A program made the translations under genes and the position numbers. Shown here piece by piece: positions 47,690 through 57,407 of a stretch of DNA of 64,000 nt. Location: assembly GCA_028866015.1 (NCBI GenBank), contig JAGWIW010000004.1, positions 1 through 64,000 on the forward strand, written 5' to 3'. Numbering within the stretch: the first letter of the stretch is position 1; the number at the start of each line of letters is the position of its first letter. The notes under the pieces were generated by a model. The model was not told where the DNA came from. It saw only the letters and a list, made by a program, of their open reading frames with translations, and ran no database searches. This DNA comes from Betaproteobacteria bacterium (GTDB lineage Bacteria; Pseudomonadota; Gammaproteobacteria; Burkholderiales; Ferrovaceae).

Positions 47690-50449
47690 TTATCCGCTGT
47701 TGCGCAATCCGGCCGCCACGCCGTTGATGGTCAGATAAATGGCCCGTTTGACCGCCTCTTCCGAACGGCCTGCGCGGAAATTGCGCAGCAGGTCCACCTG
47801 CAGGTGGTTGAGCGGATCGAGATAAGGGCTACGCTCCCGGATGCTGCGCGACAGGGTCGGGTTGGATTCGAGAAAAGCCTTCTGACCCGTGATGGCAAAC
47901 AGCGCCTGGCTGCTGAGTTCAAACTCCCGCTCGATTTCCGAAAACACCTGTTTGCGAAGGACCGGGTCAGACACCAGTCCGGCATAGCGCCCTGCAATGC
48001 TGAGGTCCGTCTTGGCCAGCACCATGTCCATATTGGACAGCAGCGCCTGAAGGAAAGGCCAGGTCTGGACCATCTGCTGCAACAGCGACAAGCCGTCCGG
48101 ATGTCGGGCCCTGAATTTTTCCACGGCCGTGCCGAATCCATACCAGCCCGGGATGATCATGCGCGACTGGCCCCAGCTGAAAACCCAGGGTATGGCGCGC
48201 AAGTCTTCGATGCGCTCGGATTTCTTGCGCGAAGCAGGCCGGCTGCCGATATTGAGTTCCGAAATTTCCCGTACCGGCGTTGCTTCCCGGAAAAAGCGCT
48301 CGAACCCAGGTGTTTCATAAACCAGTTCGCGGTAACGACGGAAAGAATATTCCGCCAGTTCTTCCATGACTTCATAGAATGCTTCGCGAGCTTCCAGGTC
48401 CTTGTCGCGGTCCAGCAGCGTGGCTTCGATCGTAGCGGCCACCAGGGTTTCCAGGTTGCGCCGTCCGATGCCAGGATCGGAATATTTGCTGGCGATCACT
48501 TCGCCCTGTTCTGTGAGCCGGATCTGGGCATTCACGCTGCCGGCCGGCTGGGCCAGGATGCCATAGTAGCTGGGCCCGCCCCCCCGGCCAACGGAACCCC
48601 CGCGCCCATGGAACAGGCGCATTTCGATGCCGTGCTCGGCAAACACCTGGACAAGGGTTTTCTCTGCCTTGTAGAGCTCCCAGTTGGCCGTCAGGAAACC
48701 GCCATCCTTGTTGCTGTCGGAATAACCCAGCATGACTTCCTGGGTATTGTGTCGGCTGGCCAGCAGCGTGCGATACGGCTTGAGGGAAAAGAGGCGCGAC
48801 ATGATGGCGCCGCAACCCCGCAGATCAGCGATGGTTTCAAACAGGGGAATGATGTTCATGGACAGCTGCGGCTGTTCCCCCGGTCGCATGAGCCCCACTT
48901 CCTTCATGATCAGGGCAACTTCGAGGATGTCGCTGACACTGTCCGTCTTGGAAATGATGTAGTTGGGCAGCGCCTGGGGTCCCACGCGCTGGTGCAGCAG
49001 GGCTGCCATTTCAAACGTGGCCAGTTCGCTTTGCACGAGTTCGCTGTACTCGGCAAAGGGGGATCGCAGCAACCTGGGACTTCCCAGCTCACGGACCAGG
49101 ATCTCGATGCGCTGATCTTCGTCCAGCGCCTGGTAGTGGATACCCGTACCTGCATGATGCAGCAGTTCGGAAACCGTCTTTTCGTGAAACTCCGAATGCT
49201 GGCGCAGATCGAGCGGTGCCAGGTGGAAACCGAAGGAAGAAACCGCGCGCTGCAGAAGCCGCAGGCGCCCTTCGGCCAGCAGCCCGGACCCGTGGCTTTG
49301 CAGGGAACACCTCAGGATTTCCAGGTCTGCTGCAAACTCGGCTACCGAGCGGTAGGACTCGGGCTGCGTTCCCGCGCAGTCATCCGGGGACGGGGTCAGG
49401 CGCTTTGCCGTTTGGGTAAGCCGTGCGTGGATGTGGGTGATGGCTCGCCGGTAAGGTTCTTCCATGCGGCTGTCCGCCATTTCCGGCGACTGCTCGGCAA
49501 GACGACGCAAGTCCTCGGATACCGAAACCAGACGCGATGACATGGACAACTCGCCGCGCAGCGACAGCAGTTGCTGCAAATAGAACTCCAGCACCACGGC
49601 ACTGTGCCGGCGCAGGGCATGCTCGGTCACTTCGGCCGTCACGAACGGATTGCCGTCGCGGTCCCCGCCGATCCAGCTGCCCATGCGCAGGAAGGGGGGC
49701 AATCCGCGGGCAACCTCCGCATAGTCCGGATCCGAAGCCAGTGCGTCCTCGATTTGAGAGCAAAGACGCGGCACTTCCCGCAGGAAGGTGTAACGGTAGT
49801 AGGACAGGCCGTTTTCGATCTCATCATGAACGCGCAGCTTGAAGGTGCGCAATTCGTTGGTCTGCCACAAGGTCAGCACGGCGCGGCGCAGTGACGCCTC
49901 GTTCTCGGCACGTTCTTCGGGGGTCATGGCCAGCCGTGTGCGTTCCCCCAGCCGGTTGGCAATCATGAGATGGCAGTCGAGCACGCTCTTGCGCTGGACT
50001 TCCGTGGGGTGTGCCGTCAGCACGGGTGACACCAGCGCCTTGGAAAAGAAGGCCTTCAGGTCGTCCGCAGTCACTCCCTCCTGCTTGATGCGGTGCAGGG
50101 CCAGGGCCACACTGCCTTCGCGCGGCGGGGCGCCCGCCTGGGAATAGGCAATGCGGCGCCGGTTGTGGTGCAGGTCTTCGGCGATATTGGCCAGGTGGGA
50201 AAAATAGCTGAAGGCCCGCACCACTGCGATCGTGTGTTCTGGACTGAGACCGTCCAGGCTGTGATCCAGCATGGACTGGGCCTGGGGGTCTTCGCTGCGG
50301 CGGTAGCGGATGGCTGTCTGGCGTATGCCTTCGATCAGCTGGAAAATGTCTTCCCCTTCCTGCTCGCGCAGGGTGTCTCCCAGAATCCTGCCCAGAAAAC
50401 GGATGTCTTCACGCAGCGGAAGGTCCTTGTCAGCCGCCGATGTATTCAT
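47690..50449 (-). CDS. ppc: Phosphoenolpyruvate carboxylase
   Basis: 919 residues. Motifs: [18 protein letters not shown] (catalytic His), [59 protein letters not shown] (catalytic Arg loop), [18 protein letters not shown], and [17 protein letters not shown]. Converts PEP and bicarbonate to oxaloacetate, refilling the TCA cycle. GGAGG lies upstream of ATG 50449. Divergent from hemC across 78 bp. Confidence 0.97.
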   Translation of the reverse strand: MNTSAADKDLPLREDIRFLGRILGDTLREQEGEDIFQLIEGIRQTAIRYRRSEDPQAQSMLDHSLDGLSPEHTIAVVRAFSYFSHLANIAEDLHHNRRRIAYSQAGAPPREGSVALALHRIKQEGVTADDLKAFFSKALVSPVLTAHPTEVQRKSVLDCHLMIANRLGERTRLAMTPEERAENEASLRRAVLTLWQTNELRTFKLRVHDEIENGLSYYRYTFLREVPRLCSQIEDALASDPDYAEVARGLPPFLRMGSWIGGDRDGNPFVTAEVTEHALRRHSAVVLEFYLQQLLSLRGELSMSSRLVSVSEDLRRLAEQSPEMADSRMEEPYRRAITHIHARLTQTAKRLTPSPDDCAGTQPESYRSVAEFAADLEILRCSLQSHGSGLLAEGRLRLLQRAVSSFGFHLAPLDLRQHSEFHEKTVSELLHHAGTGIHYQALDEDQRIEILVRELGSPRLLRSPFAEYSELVQSELATFEMAALLHQRVGPQALPNYIISKTDSVSDILEVALIMKEVGLMRPGEQPQLSMNIIPLFETIADLRGCGAIMSRLFSLKPYRTLLASRHNTQEVMLGYSDSNKDGGFLTANWELYKAEKTLVQVFAEHGIEMRLFHGRGGSVGRGGGPSYYGILAQPAGSVNAQIRLTEQGEVIASKYSDPGIGRRNLETLVAATIEATLLDRDKDLEAREAFYEVMEELAEYSFRRYRELVYETPGFERFFREATPVREISELNIGSRPASRKKSERIEDLRAIPWVFSWGQSRMIIPGWYGFGTAVEKFRARHPDGLSLLQQMVQTWPFLQALLSNMDMVLAKTDLSIAGRYAGLVSDPVLRKQVFSEIEREFELSSQALFAITGQKAFLESNPTLSRSIRERSPYLDPLNHLQVDLLRNFRAGRSEEAVKRAIYLTINGVAAGLRNSG

Positions 50450-50527
50450 GCCAGCCTCCGGGCAACCACAGGCTTCGTGCTACACTCCCTGCCCATAGAC
50501 GATCCCCGCCCATCCCGCTCAAACACC

Positions 50528-51463
50528 ATGTCATCTGCTCCAAAAATCACGATTGCCACCCGCGAAAGCCGCCTTGCCCTTTGGCAGGCCGAACATATCC
50601 GGGATCGATTGCTGGGATTATATCCGCATGCGGAGGTCCATTTGCTGGGAATGACAACCACCGGCGACCAGATTCTGGACCGGACCCTGGCTGCCGTGGG
50701 GGGAAAGGGCCTGTTCGTGAAGGAACTGGAGCTCGCCATGCTTGAGCGGCGTGCCGAAATGGCCGTCCATTCCATGAAGGACGTGCCCATGGAACTGCCC
50801 CCCGAATTTGCGCTGTGCGTTGCGGGGGAACGCGAAGACCCGAGAGATGCTTTCGTCTCCGTACGCTACGCCCACCTTGAAGAACTGCCAGCCGGCGCCG
50901 TGGTGGGCACGTCCAGCCTGCGCCGCGAATGCCAGCTGCGCGCGCGCTACCCCCATCTGTCTATCCAGCCCCTGCGAGGCAACCTGGATACGCGCCTGCG
51001 CAAACTGGATGCCGGCGAGTACCAGGCCATCATCCTTGCTGCAGCTGGCCTGAAGCGACTGGGCCTGTCGGCCCGGATCCGCTCGTTGCTGCCCATCGAA
51101 GCCAGCCTGCCGGCCGTCGGACAAGGTGCCCTTGGTATCGAATTCCGCACCGACCATCCCCGACTGGCGGAGTGGCTTGCGCCGCTCCGGAATGCAGCCA
51201 ACGAATCCTGCGTTTGGGCAGAACGCACGGTCTCGCGCCGTCTGGCAGGGAGCTGCGACGTGCCCCTGGGTGCCCATGCCACAATCGAAGACGGCGTCCT
51301 GAGCCTGCAGGCGTTCGTCGGCAGCCCGGACGGCAGCCGCATCGTGCGCGCAGCAGGTCGCGGGGATGCCACAGCGCCCGTGGAATTGGGTGAAACTGTG
51401 GCGGAACAGTTGCTTGAACAAGGGGCGGCGGATATCCTGAACTCATGTCGGAGTGCGGGGTAG
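50528..51463 (+). CDS. hemC: Hydroxymethylbilane synthase (porphobilinogen deaminase)
   Basis: 311 residues. [77 protein letters not shown], and the dipyrromethane-cofactor Cys C243 in [13 protein letters not shown]. Polymerises four porphobilinogens in tetrapyrrole synthesis. ATG 50528 begins the conserved N-terminus; no strong Shine-Dalgarno is seen, and TACACT at 50481-50486 could be a -10. First gene of hemC-hemD-hemX-hemY. Confidence 0.96.
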   Translation: MSSAPKITIATRESRLALWQAEHIRDRLLGLYPHAEVHLLGMTTTGDQILDRTLAAVGGKGLFVKELELAMLERRAEMAVHSMKDVPMELPPEFALCVAGEREDPRDAFVSVRYAHLEELPAGAVVGTSSLRRECQLRARYPHLSIQPLRGNLDTRLRKLDAGEYQAIILAAAGLKRLGLSARIRSLLPIEASLPAVGQGALGIEFRTDHPRLAEWLAPLRNAANESCVWAERTVSRRLAGSCDVPLGAHATIEDGVLSLQAFVGSPDGSRIVRAAGRGDATAPVELGETVAEQLLEQGAADILNSCRSAG

Positions 51464-51473
51464 GGCAGGGCCC

Positions 51474-52238
51474 ATGGTGTCGCGCGTACCCCTACGGCGC
51501 CCCGGCCTTCTGATCACGCGGCCACGGGTGCTGGGAGAAGAGCTTGCAGCCCGCATTGCCCAGGAGGGCGGACAGGCATGGTTGTTCCCGACCCTGGAGA
51601 TCAGACCCCTGCCGTTGCGCGCCGAACAGGCCAAAGCCGTACTCCAGCCTGCCGACTGGATCATTTTCATCAGCGCCAACGCGGTTTCATTCGGTTGGCC
51701 CTGGGTGATCCAGAGCGCCCCTGTGCGGGGCAGGCTGGCGGCCGTCGGCCAAGCCACGGCAGAACGACTGGAAAAGCAGAGCCGGCTACCCGTGCTGTAC
51801 CCCACGCAAGGGGCCGACAGCGAAGCCTTGCTGTCCATGCCAGAATTTGCGGCAATTGCAGGACAAACGATGGCGATCGTGCGCGGACGAGGCGGGCGTG
51901 AGTGGCTCAAATCGACGCTCGAGTCGCGCGGAGCGCATGTGAACTATCTGGAATGCTATGAGCGCTGCCTGCCGAATCCTGATCTGGGCGATCTGGACGA
52001 TGCCCTCGCCCAGGGCGCAGCCATCAGCGTGCAGAGCGCGGAAGCTTTGAAGAATTTGTGGACCCTTGCCGGGGAAACCCGCCATGGCGTCCTGCAGCAA
52101 CGCGATTTTCTGGTGTCCCATCCGAAAATTGCGGCTGCAGCCCAGAGCCTGGGCTGCAGCCGCGTTCACGTGACGGAACCAGGTGAAGCGGCCCTGGTTG
52201 CCTATTGGAAAACCCTAACCACCTTGTTGCCATCATGA
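51474..52238 (+). CDS. hemD: Uroporphyrinogen-III synthase
   Basis: 254 residues from ATG 51474 (preceded by AGGGCAGGG). The family is poorly conserved; LLITRPRVLGEELAARIAQEGGQAWLFPTLEI, DWIIFISANAV, AAVGQATAERLE, and FLVSHPKIAAAAQSLG fit its two-lobed fold. It cyclises hydroxymethylbilane with D-ring inversion. The placement directly after hemC and before hemX supports the call. Confidence 0.9.
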   Translation: MVSRVPLRRPGLLITRPRVLGEELAARIAQEGGQAWLFPTLEIRPLPLRAEQAKAVLQPADWIIFISANAVSFGWPWVIQSAPVRGRLAAVGQATAERLEKQSRLPVLYPTQGADSEALLSMPEFAAIAGQTMAIVRGRGGREWLKSTLESRGAHVNYLECYERCLPNPDLGDLDDALAQGAAISVQSAEALKNLWTLAGETRHGVLQQRDFLVSHPKIAAAAQSLGCSRVHVTEPGEAALVAYWKTLTTLLPS

Positions 52239-53275
52239 ATGACCTGCCTGCCCCCCCGGCTCCAGCGCGCCGCCGGCCCGCGTTCCTGGATCGTCTCAAT
52301 GCCCGCAACGGACTGCTGTGGGCACTCCTGGCGCTGGTTCTGGTGGGAGTCCAATGGCTCGAATCCCATGCGGAAATCGCACGCCTGCAGCGGGAACTGG
52401 CCCAGCGCCTGGGCGAAGCGGACAGTCTGGTCAAGCAAAACCAGGCAGCATCCCAGCAGGCCGCCGAAAATACGCGCGAAGCCGGCGCGCGACTGGCCGC
52501 ACTGGAAAGCCGGTTTGCAGAATCGCAAAACCAGCAGGTGGAACTGGAAGCACTGTACCAGGAGCTGTCCCGGAACCGGGATGACTGGATTCTGGCCGAA
52601 GTGGAACAGCTGGTGGTCATCGCCAACCAGCAGCTGCAGTTGACCGGCAACGTCCAGTCAGCCCTGTCTGCCCTTCAGGCAGCCGACCTGCGCCTGCAAA
52701 AAATCAGCAAACCGTCTTTCATTGCGGTACGCCAGGTCCTGAACCAGGACATCGATCGCCTGCGGGCGCTCCCTTATGTGGATACCACCGGCATCAGCAT
52801 CCGCCTGGACGATGTGGCCTCTGAGGTGGATTCGCTGCCGTTGGCATCCGACACCCGGCCGGCCCCTGCGGAACCCGCCCAGTCGGCAGCCAAGGAAGGG
52901 GTGTTTGCCCGCATGGCCCACGAATTGGCGCTGGAACTGGCGAAAGCCGTACAGATCCGCCGCATCGACACGCCCGAATTGCCGCTGCTGAGCCCGGACC
53001 AGGCATTCTTCCTGAGGGAAAACCTGAAGCTTCGCCTCATGTCTGCGCGTCTGGGGGCCCTGTCGCACAATGAAACCAGCTACCGGGCCGACCTGCGGGC
53101 AGCCCTGGTGTGGATGAACCGCTACTTCGACCGCAATGCGAAGCCGGTGCGCGCTGCGCTGGAAACGCTGCACCAGTTGAGCGACACTCCGGTCAACATC
53201 GCGCTGCCTGACGTCAACGCCACCCTCAATGCCGTGCGCAAGGCCCGGGCTCCCCATGAAGGGGCCCATCGATGA
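52235..53275 (+). CDS. hemX: HemX family membrane protein
   Basis: 346 residues. One membrane helix near the N-terminus (NGLLWALLALVLVGVQWL), then a long coiled coil (ESHAEIARLQRELAQRL onward, about residues 45-110) and the HemX domain (LAEVEQLVVIANQQLQLTGNVQSALSALQAADLRL, RQVLNQDIDRLRALPYVDTTGISIRLD). The function is unsettled; the E. coli homolog is often mis-annotated as a methyltransferase, for which there is no motif here. Overlaps hemD (ATGA) and hemY. Confidence 0.9.
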   Translation: MNDLPAPPAPARRRPAFLDRLNARNGLLWALLALVLVGVQWLESHAEIARLQRELAQRLGEADSLVKQNQAASQQAAENTREAGARLAALESRFAESQNQQVELEALYQELSRNRDDWILAEVEQLVVIANQQLQLTGNVQSALSALQAADLRLQKISKPSFIAVRQVLNQDIDRLRALPYVDTTGISIRLDDVASEVDSLPLASDTRPAPAEPAQSAAKEGVFARMAHELALELAKAVQIRRIDTPELPLLSPDQAFFLRENLKLRLMSARLGALSHNETSYRADLRAALVWMNRYFDRNAKPVRAALETLHQLSDTPVNIALPDVNATLNAVRKARAPHEGAHR

Positions 53276-54450
53276 GAACCCTCTTCTGGTTCCTCACGCT
53301 GTTCGCCCTGGCCACGGCCGTGGCCCTGGCGGTGGGCCTGAACACGGGTTATGTGCTCATCGTCGTGGCCCCCTGGCGCATTGAAGTATCGCTGGCCGTC
53401 TTCGTCATTGGCCTGGTGCTGGGATGCCTGGGGCTTTATGCGCTGTCACGCCTGGTCATCACCACGCTGAGCCTGCCCACCCGGGTTCAGGCTTACCGCC
53501 TGCGCCGTTCGCGCAACCGTGCCCGGAGCGCCCTTTACCAGAGTCTCACCGCTTACTTCGAAGGCAATTTCAGAAAGGCCGAACGGCAGGCTGAAATCGC
53601 CCTCGAAAGCGAGGAATCGCCGGCGCTGAGCGCAGTGATTGCCGCCCGGGCGGCCCACGATCAGCGCCGATTTGAAGCGCGCGACCGCTACCTCGACAGG
53701 GCTGCCACCCTCGGGCCTGAAACCCGGCTGCTGCACCTCACCACCCGGGCCGACCTGCTGCTGGACGAGCGCCGCTACACTGAAGCACTCGAACTGCTGC
53801 GCGAAGCGCACCGGGTCGCCCCCAAGCAGGTGCGCGCACACCAGTTGCTGCTCAAGGCCCAGGTCGCGACCGGCGCCTGGAAGCCCGCTCTGGAAACGGT
53901 GGACCTGCTGGAACATCTGTCAGGCATTGACGAGGTGCAGTCCCATCGGGTCCGCCGCAATGCATGGCAGCAGCTGTTGCGCCACAGTGCCCACCACCCT
54001 GAGGAACTGCAAGCTGTCTGGCGCAGCATTCCTGCGGCCATCCGTTCAGACAATGCCCTGGCGCACAGTGCCGCGGGATATCTGATCGATCTGGGGCTGC
54101 ACAAGGAGGCCCAGGCCATCATCGAGCGAAACCTGGAAAAGGAATGGGACGCTTCCCTCGTGTCACTCTACGGGGAATGCGAAGGCGATTCCACACTGAC
54201 CCAGATTGAAAAAGCCGAAGGCTGGCTGCGCGAGCATCCGGACAACGCGGTCCTGCTCCTGACCCTGGCCAAGCTTTGCATGCGCCAATCGCTTTGGGGC
54301 AAGGCGCAAAGTTACCTAGACGCCAGCCTGTTCATCGAGCATTCGAGGGAAGGGCAGCACCTGAAAGCCCAGCTCACGGAAAAAATCGGCGAAGCCCGGG
54401 TCAGTCCGCGCCATCATCCTGACTTGGGGCCTGAATTCGGCGCAGTTTGA
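53272..54450 (+). CDS. hemY: HemY family TPR membrane protein
   Basis: 392 residues. Two N-terminal membrane helices (LFWFLTLFALATAVALAVGL and VSLAVFVIGLVLGCLGLYALSRL regions), followed by a TPR-rich cytoplasmic or periplasmic part (SLTAYFEGNFRKAERQAEIALE, ARDRYLDRAATLGPETRLLHL, RYTEALELLREAHRVAP). This is the proteobacterial HemY of unknown biochemical role, not the Bacillus protoporphyrinogen oxidase. Ends 14 bp from the convergent ascD-like gene. Confidence 0.9.
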   Translation: MRTLFWFLTLFALATAVALAVGLNTGYVLIVVAPWRIEVSLAVFVIGLVLGCLGLYALSRLVITTLSLPTRVQAYRLRRSRNRARSALYQSLTAYFEGNFRKAERQAEIALESEESPALSAVIAARAAHDQRRFEARDRYLDRAATLGPETRLLHLTTRADLLLDERRYTEALELLREAHRVAPKQVRAHQLLLKAQVATGAWKPALETVDLLEHLSGIDEVQSHRVRRNAWQQLLRHSAHHPEELQAVWRSIPAAIRSDNALAHSAAGYLIDLGLHKEAQAIIERNLEKEWDASLVSLYGECEGDSTLTQIEKAEGWLREHPDNAVLLLTLAKLCMRQSLWGKAQSYLDASLFIEHSREGQHLKAQLTEKIGEARVSPRHHPDLGPEFGAV

Positions 54451-54452
54451 AA

Positions 54453-54472
54453 TCCCCTGGCAGTTCAGGGGG
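54453..54472. terminator. Weak hairpin between hemY and the convergent reductase gene
   Basis: CCCCTG (54454-54459) and CAGGGG (54466-54471) form a 6-7-bp stem over GCAGTT. T-runs on either strand are poor, so it may act only as a transcript-stabilising or weak bidirectional terminator. Confidence 0.35.
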
Positions 54473-55502
54473 AGGGTTGCTGGGTTTTATCCACAGAAGG
54501 CGTGAAGGGATCCGAATAGAATTCGGATTCGGGCAACCCGCGGATCTGGGTAAAGGCCTTGAAGCCCGCTTCCACCATGCGCGGCGCTCCGCAGGCGTAA
54601 ACCTGATATCCCGAAAGGTCCTTGAAATCGTCCAGGATTGCCTGGTGGACCAGGCCGGCGCGTCCGGTCCAGCCATCTTCCGGTTGCGGTTCCGACAGGA
54701 CGGGAATGAACGTGAACTGCCCATCCTCCGTTTGCCAACTGGCTGCCAGATCTCCCATGTACAGGTCTGCGCGGCTGCGCACGCCCCAATACAGGACCAT
54801 GGGCCGGGTTATTCCGCGGTGCCGGGCGTATTCGATCATGCCTTTGATGGGGGCAAATCCCGTGGCACCGGCCATGAAGATGATCGGCTTGTCGGAATCT
54901 TCGCGCAGGAAAAAGGTGCCGAGCGGACCTTCAAAGCGCAATATGGCCCGTTCCTTCAACTCACTGAACACGAATTCCGAAAAGCTGCCGCCCGGATAAT
55001 GGCGAATGTGCAACTCCAGGAAACCCTTGTCCTGGGGCGCATTGGCCAGTGAAAAGCTGCGACGCTTGCCTTCCTTGAGCAGAAAATCGATGTATTGTCC
55101 GGCCAGGAACTCGAACTTTTCATTGGCGGGCAATTTGAGCCGGAGTACAACCACATCGTGATTGGGGCGCACGATGGACTCCACCCGGCAAGGCAGCTTC
55201 TTGATCTGGATGTCTTTCATGCCCGCCACTTCGCGCACTTCAATCACCAGATCCTCGAGCGGCTTGGCACAACAGAACAGCGCCTTGCCTTCGGCAATTT
55301 CCTGCGGGCTGAGGGCCGACGGCTGGTAGTCTCCGTAATCCACCGTGCCGCTGACCACCCGCCCTTTGCAGCTGCCGCAGGCCCCGCTGCGGCAGCCGAA
55401 CGGCAGGCCGTAGCCTTCACGCTGGCCTGCCTGAAGCACGGTTTCCCCGGGTTCGACCTGGAACTGATGCCCGCTGGGCTGAATCGTCACGCGTACTGAC
55501 AT
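54465..55502 (-). CDS. Ferredoxin-NAD(P)H reductase of CDP-glucoseen-reductase type
   Basis: 345 residues. N-terminal plant-type [2Fe-2S] ferredoxin domain with C37, C42, C45 and C77 (FGCRSGACGSCKG, ALFCCAKP), then an FAD domain (RRSFSLANAP, HIRHYPGGSFSEF) and an NAD(P) domain (MAGATGFAPIKGMIEYA, YACGAPRMVEAGFKAF). Similar proteins are labelled CDP-6-deoxy-delta-3,4-glucoseen reductase (AscD), but no deoxysugar genes are near, so the true partner is probably an unidentified oxygenase or a general electron carrier. Divergent from the SDR gene by 32 bp. Confidence 0.85.
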   Translation of the reverse strand: MSVRVTIQPSGHQFQVEPGETVLQAGQREGYGLPFGCRSGACGSCKGRVVSGTVDYGDYQPSALSPQEIAEGKALFCCAKPLEDLVIEVREVAGMKDIQIKKLPCRVESIVRPNHDVVVLRLKLPANEKFEFLAGQYIDFLLKEGKRRSFSLANAPQDKGFLELHIRHYPGGSFSEFVFSELKERAILRFEGPLGTFFLREDSDKPIIFMAGATGFAPIKGMIEYARHRGITRPMVLYWGVRSRADLYMGDLAASWQTEDGQFTFIPVLSEPQPEDGWTGRAGLVHQAILDDFKDLSGYQVYACGAPRMVEAGFKAFTQIRGLPESEFYSDPFTPSVDKTQQPSP

Positions 55503-55519
55503 GGAATTTCCTGAATGGC

Positions 55520-55528
55520 TGCTAGAAT
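55520..55528 (+). promoter_or_regulatory. Extended -10 promoter of the SDR gene
   Basis: TG-C-TAGAAT, a near-consensus extended -10, ends 6 bases before the ATG at 55535. Predicted transcription start on the start codon itself; no Shine-Dalgarno is present. Confidence 0.45.
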
Positions 55529-55534
55529 CAAACG

Positions 55535-56434
55535 ATGCAACGCTGGTTAATCATAGGTTCGGGCGATGTCGCCAGGCGCATGGTGCCCCTGATCCGAGCC
55601 GCGCCACAACTCTTCGCCTTATGTCGGGACGACATCAGCGCTGCGCGCTGGCGGTCGCTGGGGGCCACTCCCCTGATGGGTGACCTGGACAAACCGGCCA
55701 CCCTGGGACGCCTGTCGGGGCTGGCCCATGTGGTTTTCCATTTCGCCCCCCCAGCCTCCGACCGTCCGGGCGACCCCCGAACAAAACACCTGATCACGGC
55801 ACTGGAGCGGGGTGCAAGTCTACCACACACACTGGTCTACATCAGCACCACCGGGGTTTACGGCGACTGTCGGGGGGCGCTTGTGGACGAATGCACACCG
55901 GTCAGACCGACCACCGCCCGGGCCAGCCGGCGGGTGGAAGCCGAAACCCTGCTGCGGGGGTTCGGTACCCGATCGGGTTGCCACGTCAGTATCCTCAGGG
56001 CCCCCGGCATTTATGCGGAAGACCGACTCCCACTGGAACGACTGCATCGCCAGGACCCACTGGCCGAGCTTCAGTCAGACCCCTGGACCAACCACATCCA
56101 CGCACGCGACCTGGCCCAGGCCGCGCTGGATGCAGCCCGCAGGGCCCGCCCCAACCGCATCTACAATGTGGCAGACGACTCCCGCCTGCGCATGGGGGAG
56201 TTCTATGAAATGCTTGCCCGGCATTTCGGTCTGCCTCTACCCGCACGGCTTCCGCTTGAGGAAGTTCGGCGAAAAATAAGCGAAATTAGTTGGTCATTTA
56301 TGGCGGAATCACGACAAGTTTCCAATTCCAGAATCAAGCGTGAATTCAGAAGAGCGTGGTACTATCCCACGATCGACCACTTTTTGAAGTCGATTGCGCC
56401 TGTCAAAGCGGTGGTTTCCAACAGCAAACGGTAG
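55535..56434 (+). CDS. NAD(P)-dependent epimerase/SDR-like protein
   Basis: 299 residues. Extended-SDR fold: WLIIGSGDVARRM as the dinucleotide loop, HVVFHFAPPASD, YISTTGVYGDCRGALVDE (Ser/Thr and Tyr of the active site region), and NHIHARDLAQAALDAA. The usual Y-x3-K is not evident (TTGVYGDCRG instead), placing it among the YeeZ/SDR_a5-like proteins of unknown substrate. It starts at ATG 55535, probably leaderless. Upstream of aroQ by 55 bp and divergent from the flavoprotein reductase. Confidence 0.8.
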   Translation: MQRWLIIGSGDVARRMVPLIRAAPQLFALCRDDISAARWRSLGATPLMGDLDKPATLGRLSGLAHVVFHFAPPASDRPGDPRTKHLITALERGASLPHTLVYISTTGVYGDCRGALVDECTPVRPTTARASRRVEAETLLRGFGTRSGCHVSILRAPGIYAEDRLPLERLHRQDPLAELQSDPWTNHIHARDLAQAALDAARRARPNRIYNVADDSRLRMGEFYEMLARHFGLPLPARLPLEEVRRKISEISWSFMAESRQVSNSRIKREFRRAWYYPTIDHFLKSIAPVKAVVSNSKR

Positions 56435-56489
56435 CGATCTTCGCTAAAAAACTGGACAACTCCTTCGAATGTGGGTGAAAATCCGCCCC

Positions 56490-56924
56490 ATGCAAACCAT
56501 CCTGGTCCTCCATGGACCAAACCTGAATCTCCTCGGCGCACGTGAACCCGGCATCTACGGGGCAACGACGCTCGAAGAAATCGACCGGCGCTTGTGCGAG
56601 CGAGGTGCCCAGCGCGGCGCTGCGGTCACTCCCTTCCAGAGCAACTGGGAAGGAGCCCTGATCGACCGCATTCATGCGGCCCGCCAGGATGGAACCGAAG
56701 GTCTGATCATCAATCCAGGCGGGCTTACCCACACCAGCGTGTCCCTGCGTGATGCCCTGGCAGCCGCTGCCCTGCCTTTCATCGAAGTGCATCTGTCGAA
56801 TGTCTATGCCCGTGAACCATTCCGCCAGGTTTCGTACCTTTCCCCGATTGCGCTTGGCGTGATCAGCGGCCTGGGCGCGCGCGGCTATGAACTGGCGCTC
56901 GACTACCTGCTAGACAAGGATTAA
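56490..56924 (+). CDS. aroQ: 3-Dehydroquinate dehydratase, type II
   Basis: 144 residues. [21 protein letters not shown] (catalytic Tyr in the flexible lid), [33 protein letters not shown], and [22 protein letters not shown]. Dehydrates 3-dehydroquinate in the shikimate pathway, whose next enzyme aroE is at 4.1 kb. ATG 56490 begins the conserved N-terminus; an upstream in-frame ATG at 56469 adds seven unconserved residues. It immediately precedes accB, a common order. Confidence 0.95.
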   Translation: MQTILVLHGPNLNLLGAREPGIYGATTLEEIDRRLCERGAQRGAAVTPFQSNWEGALIDRIHAARQDGTEGLIINPGGLTHTSVSLRDALAAAALPFIEVHLSNVYAREPFRQVSYLSPIALGVISGLGARGYELALDYLLDKD

Positions 56925-56927
56925 CAC

Positions 56928-57392
56928 ATGGATTTGAGAAAACTCAAAAAACTCATCGACTTGGTGGAAGAGTCCGGCATTGCCGAGCTTGAAATCACCG
57001 AAGGCGAGGAAAAAGTGCGCATTGCCAAGGTGGGCAGCGGCCATGCCTATATGTCTGCCCCACAGGTCCATTACGCGATGCCGCCCCAGGGTGCGGCTGC
57101 TCCTGCCGCTGCGGCCGCCAGCATCGAAGCGCCGGCTCCTGCCGAAGAAGAAGGCCATGTGGTGAAATCACCCATGGTCGGTACTTTTTACCGCTCCCCG
57201 TCTCCCGGCGCCCCGCCTTTCGTGGAGCTGGGACAAAGCATCACCGAAGGACAGACGCTTTGCATCATTGAAGCCATGAAGCTGCTCAACGAAATCGAAT
57301 CCGACGTGTCCGGCACGGTGAAACGGATTCTGGTGGAAAACGGTCAGCCCATCGAGTACGGCCAGCCCCTTTTCATCATCGCTTCCGCCTGA
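56928..57392 (+). CDS. accB: Acetyl-CoA carboxylase biotin carboxyl carrier protein
   Basis: 154 residues. N-terminal [23 protein letters not shown], an Ala/Pro-rich linker (about 54-75), and the biotinyl domain with [10 protein letters not shown] (biotinylated K118) and the thumb segment [19 protein letters not shown]. Carries carboxybiotin between AccC and the carboxyltransferase for malonyl-CoA synthesis. It is 3 bp after aroQ and 15 bp before accC. Confidence 0.97.
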   Translation: MDLRKLKKLIDLVEESGIAELEITEGEEKVRIAKVGSGHAYMSAPQVHYAMPPQGAAAPAAAAASIEAPAPAEEEGHVVKSPMVGTFYRSPSPGAPPFVELGQSITEGQTLCIIEAMKLLNEIESDVSGTVKRILVENGQPIEYGQPLFIIASA

Positions 57393-57407
57393 GCGAACGA
57401 TCCCGCC

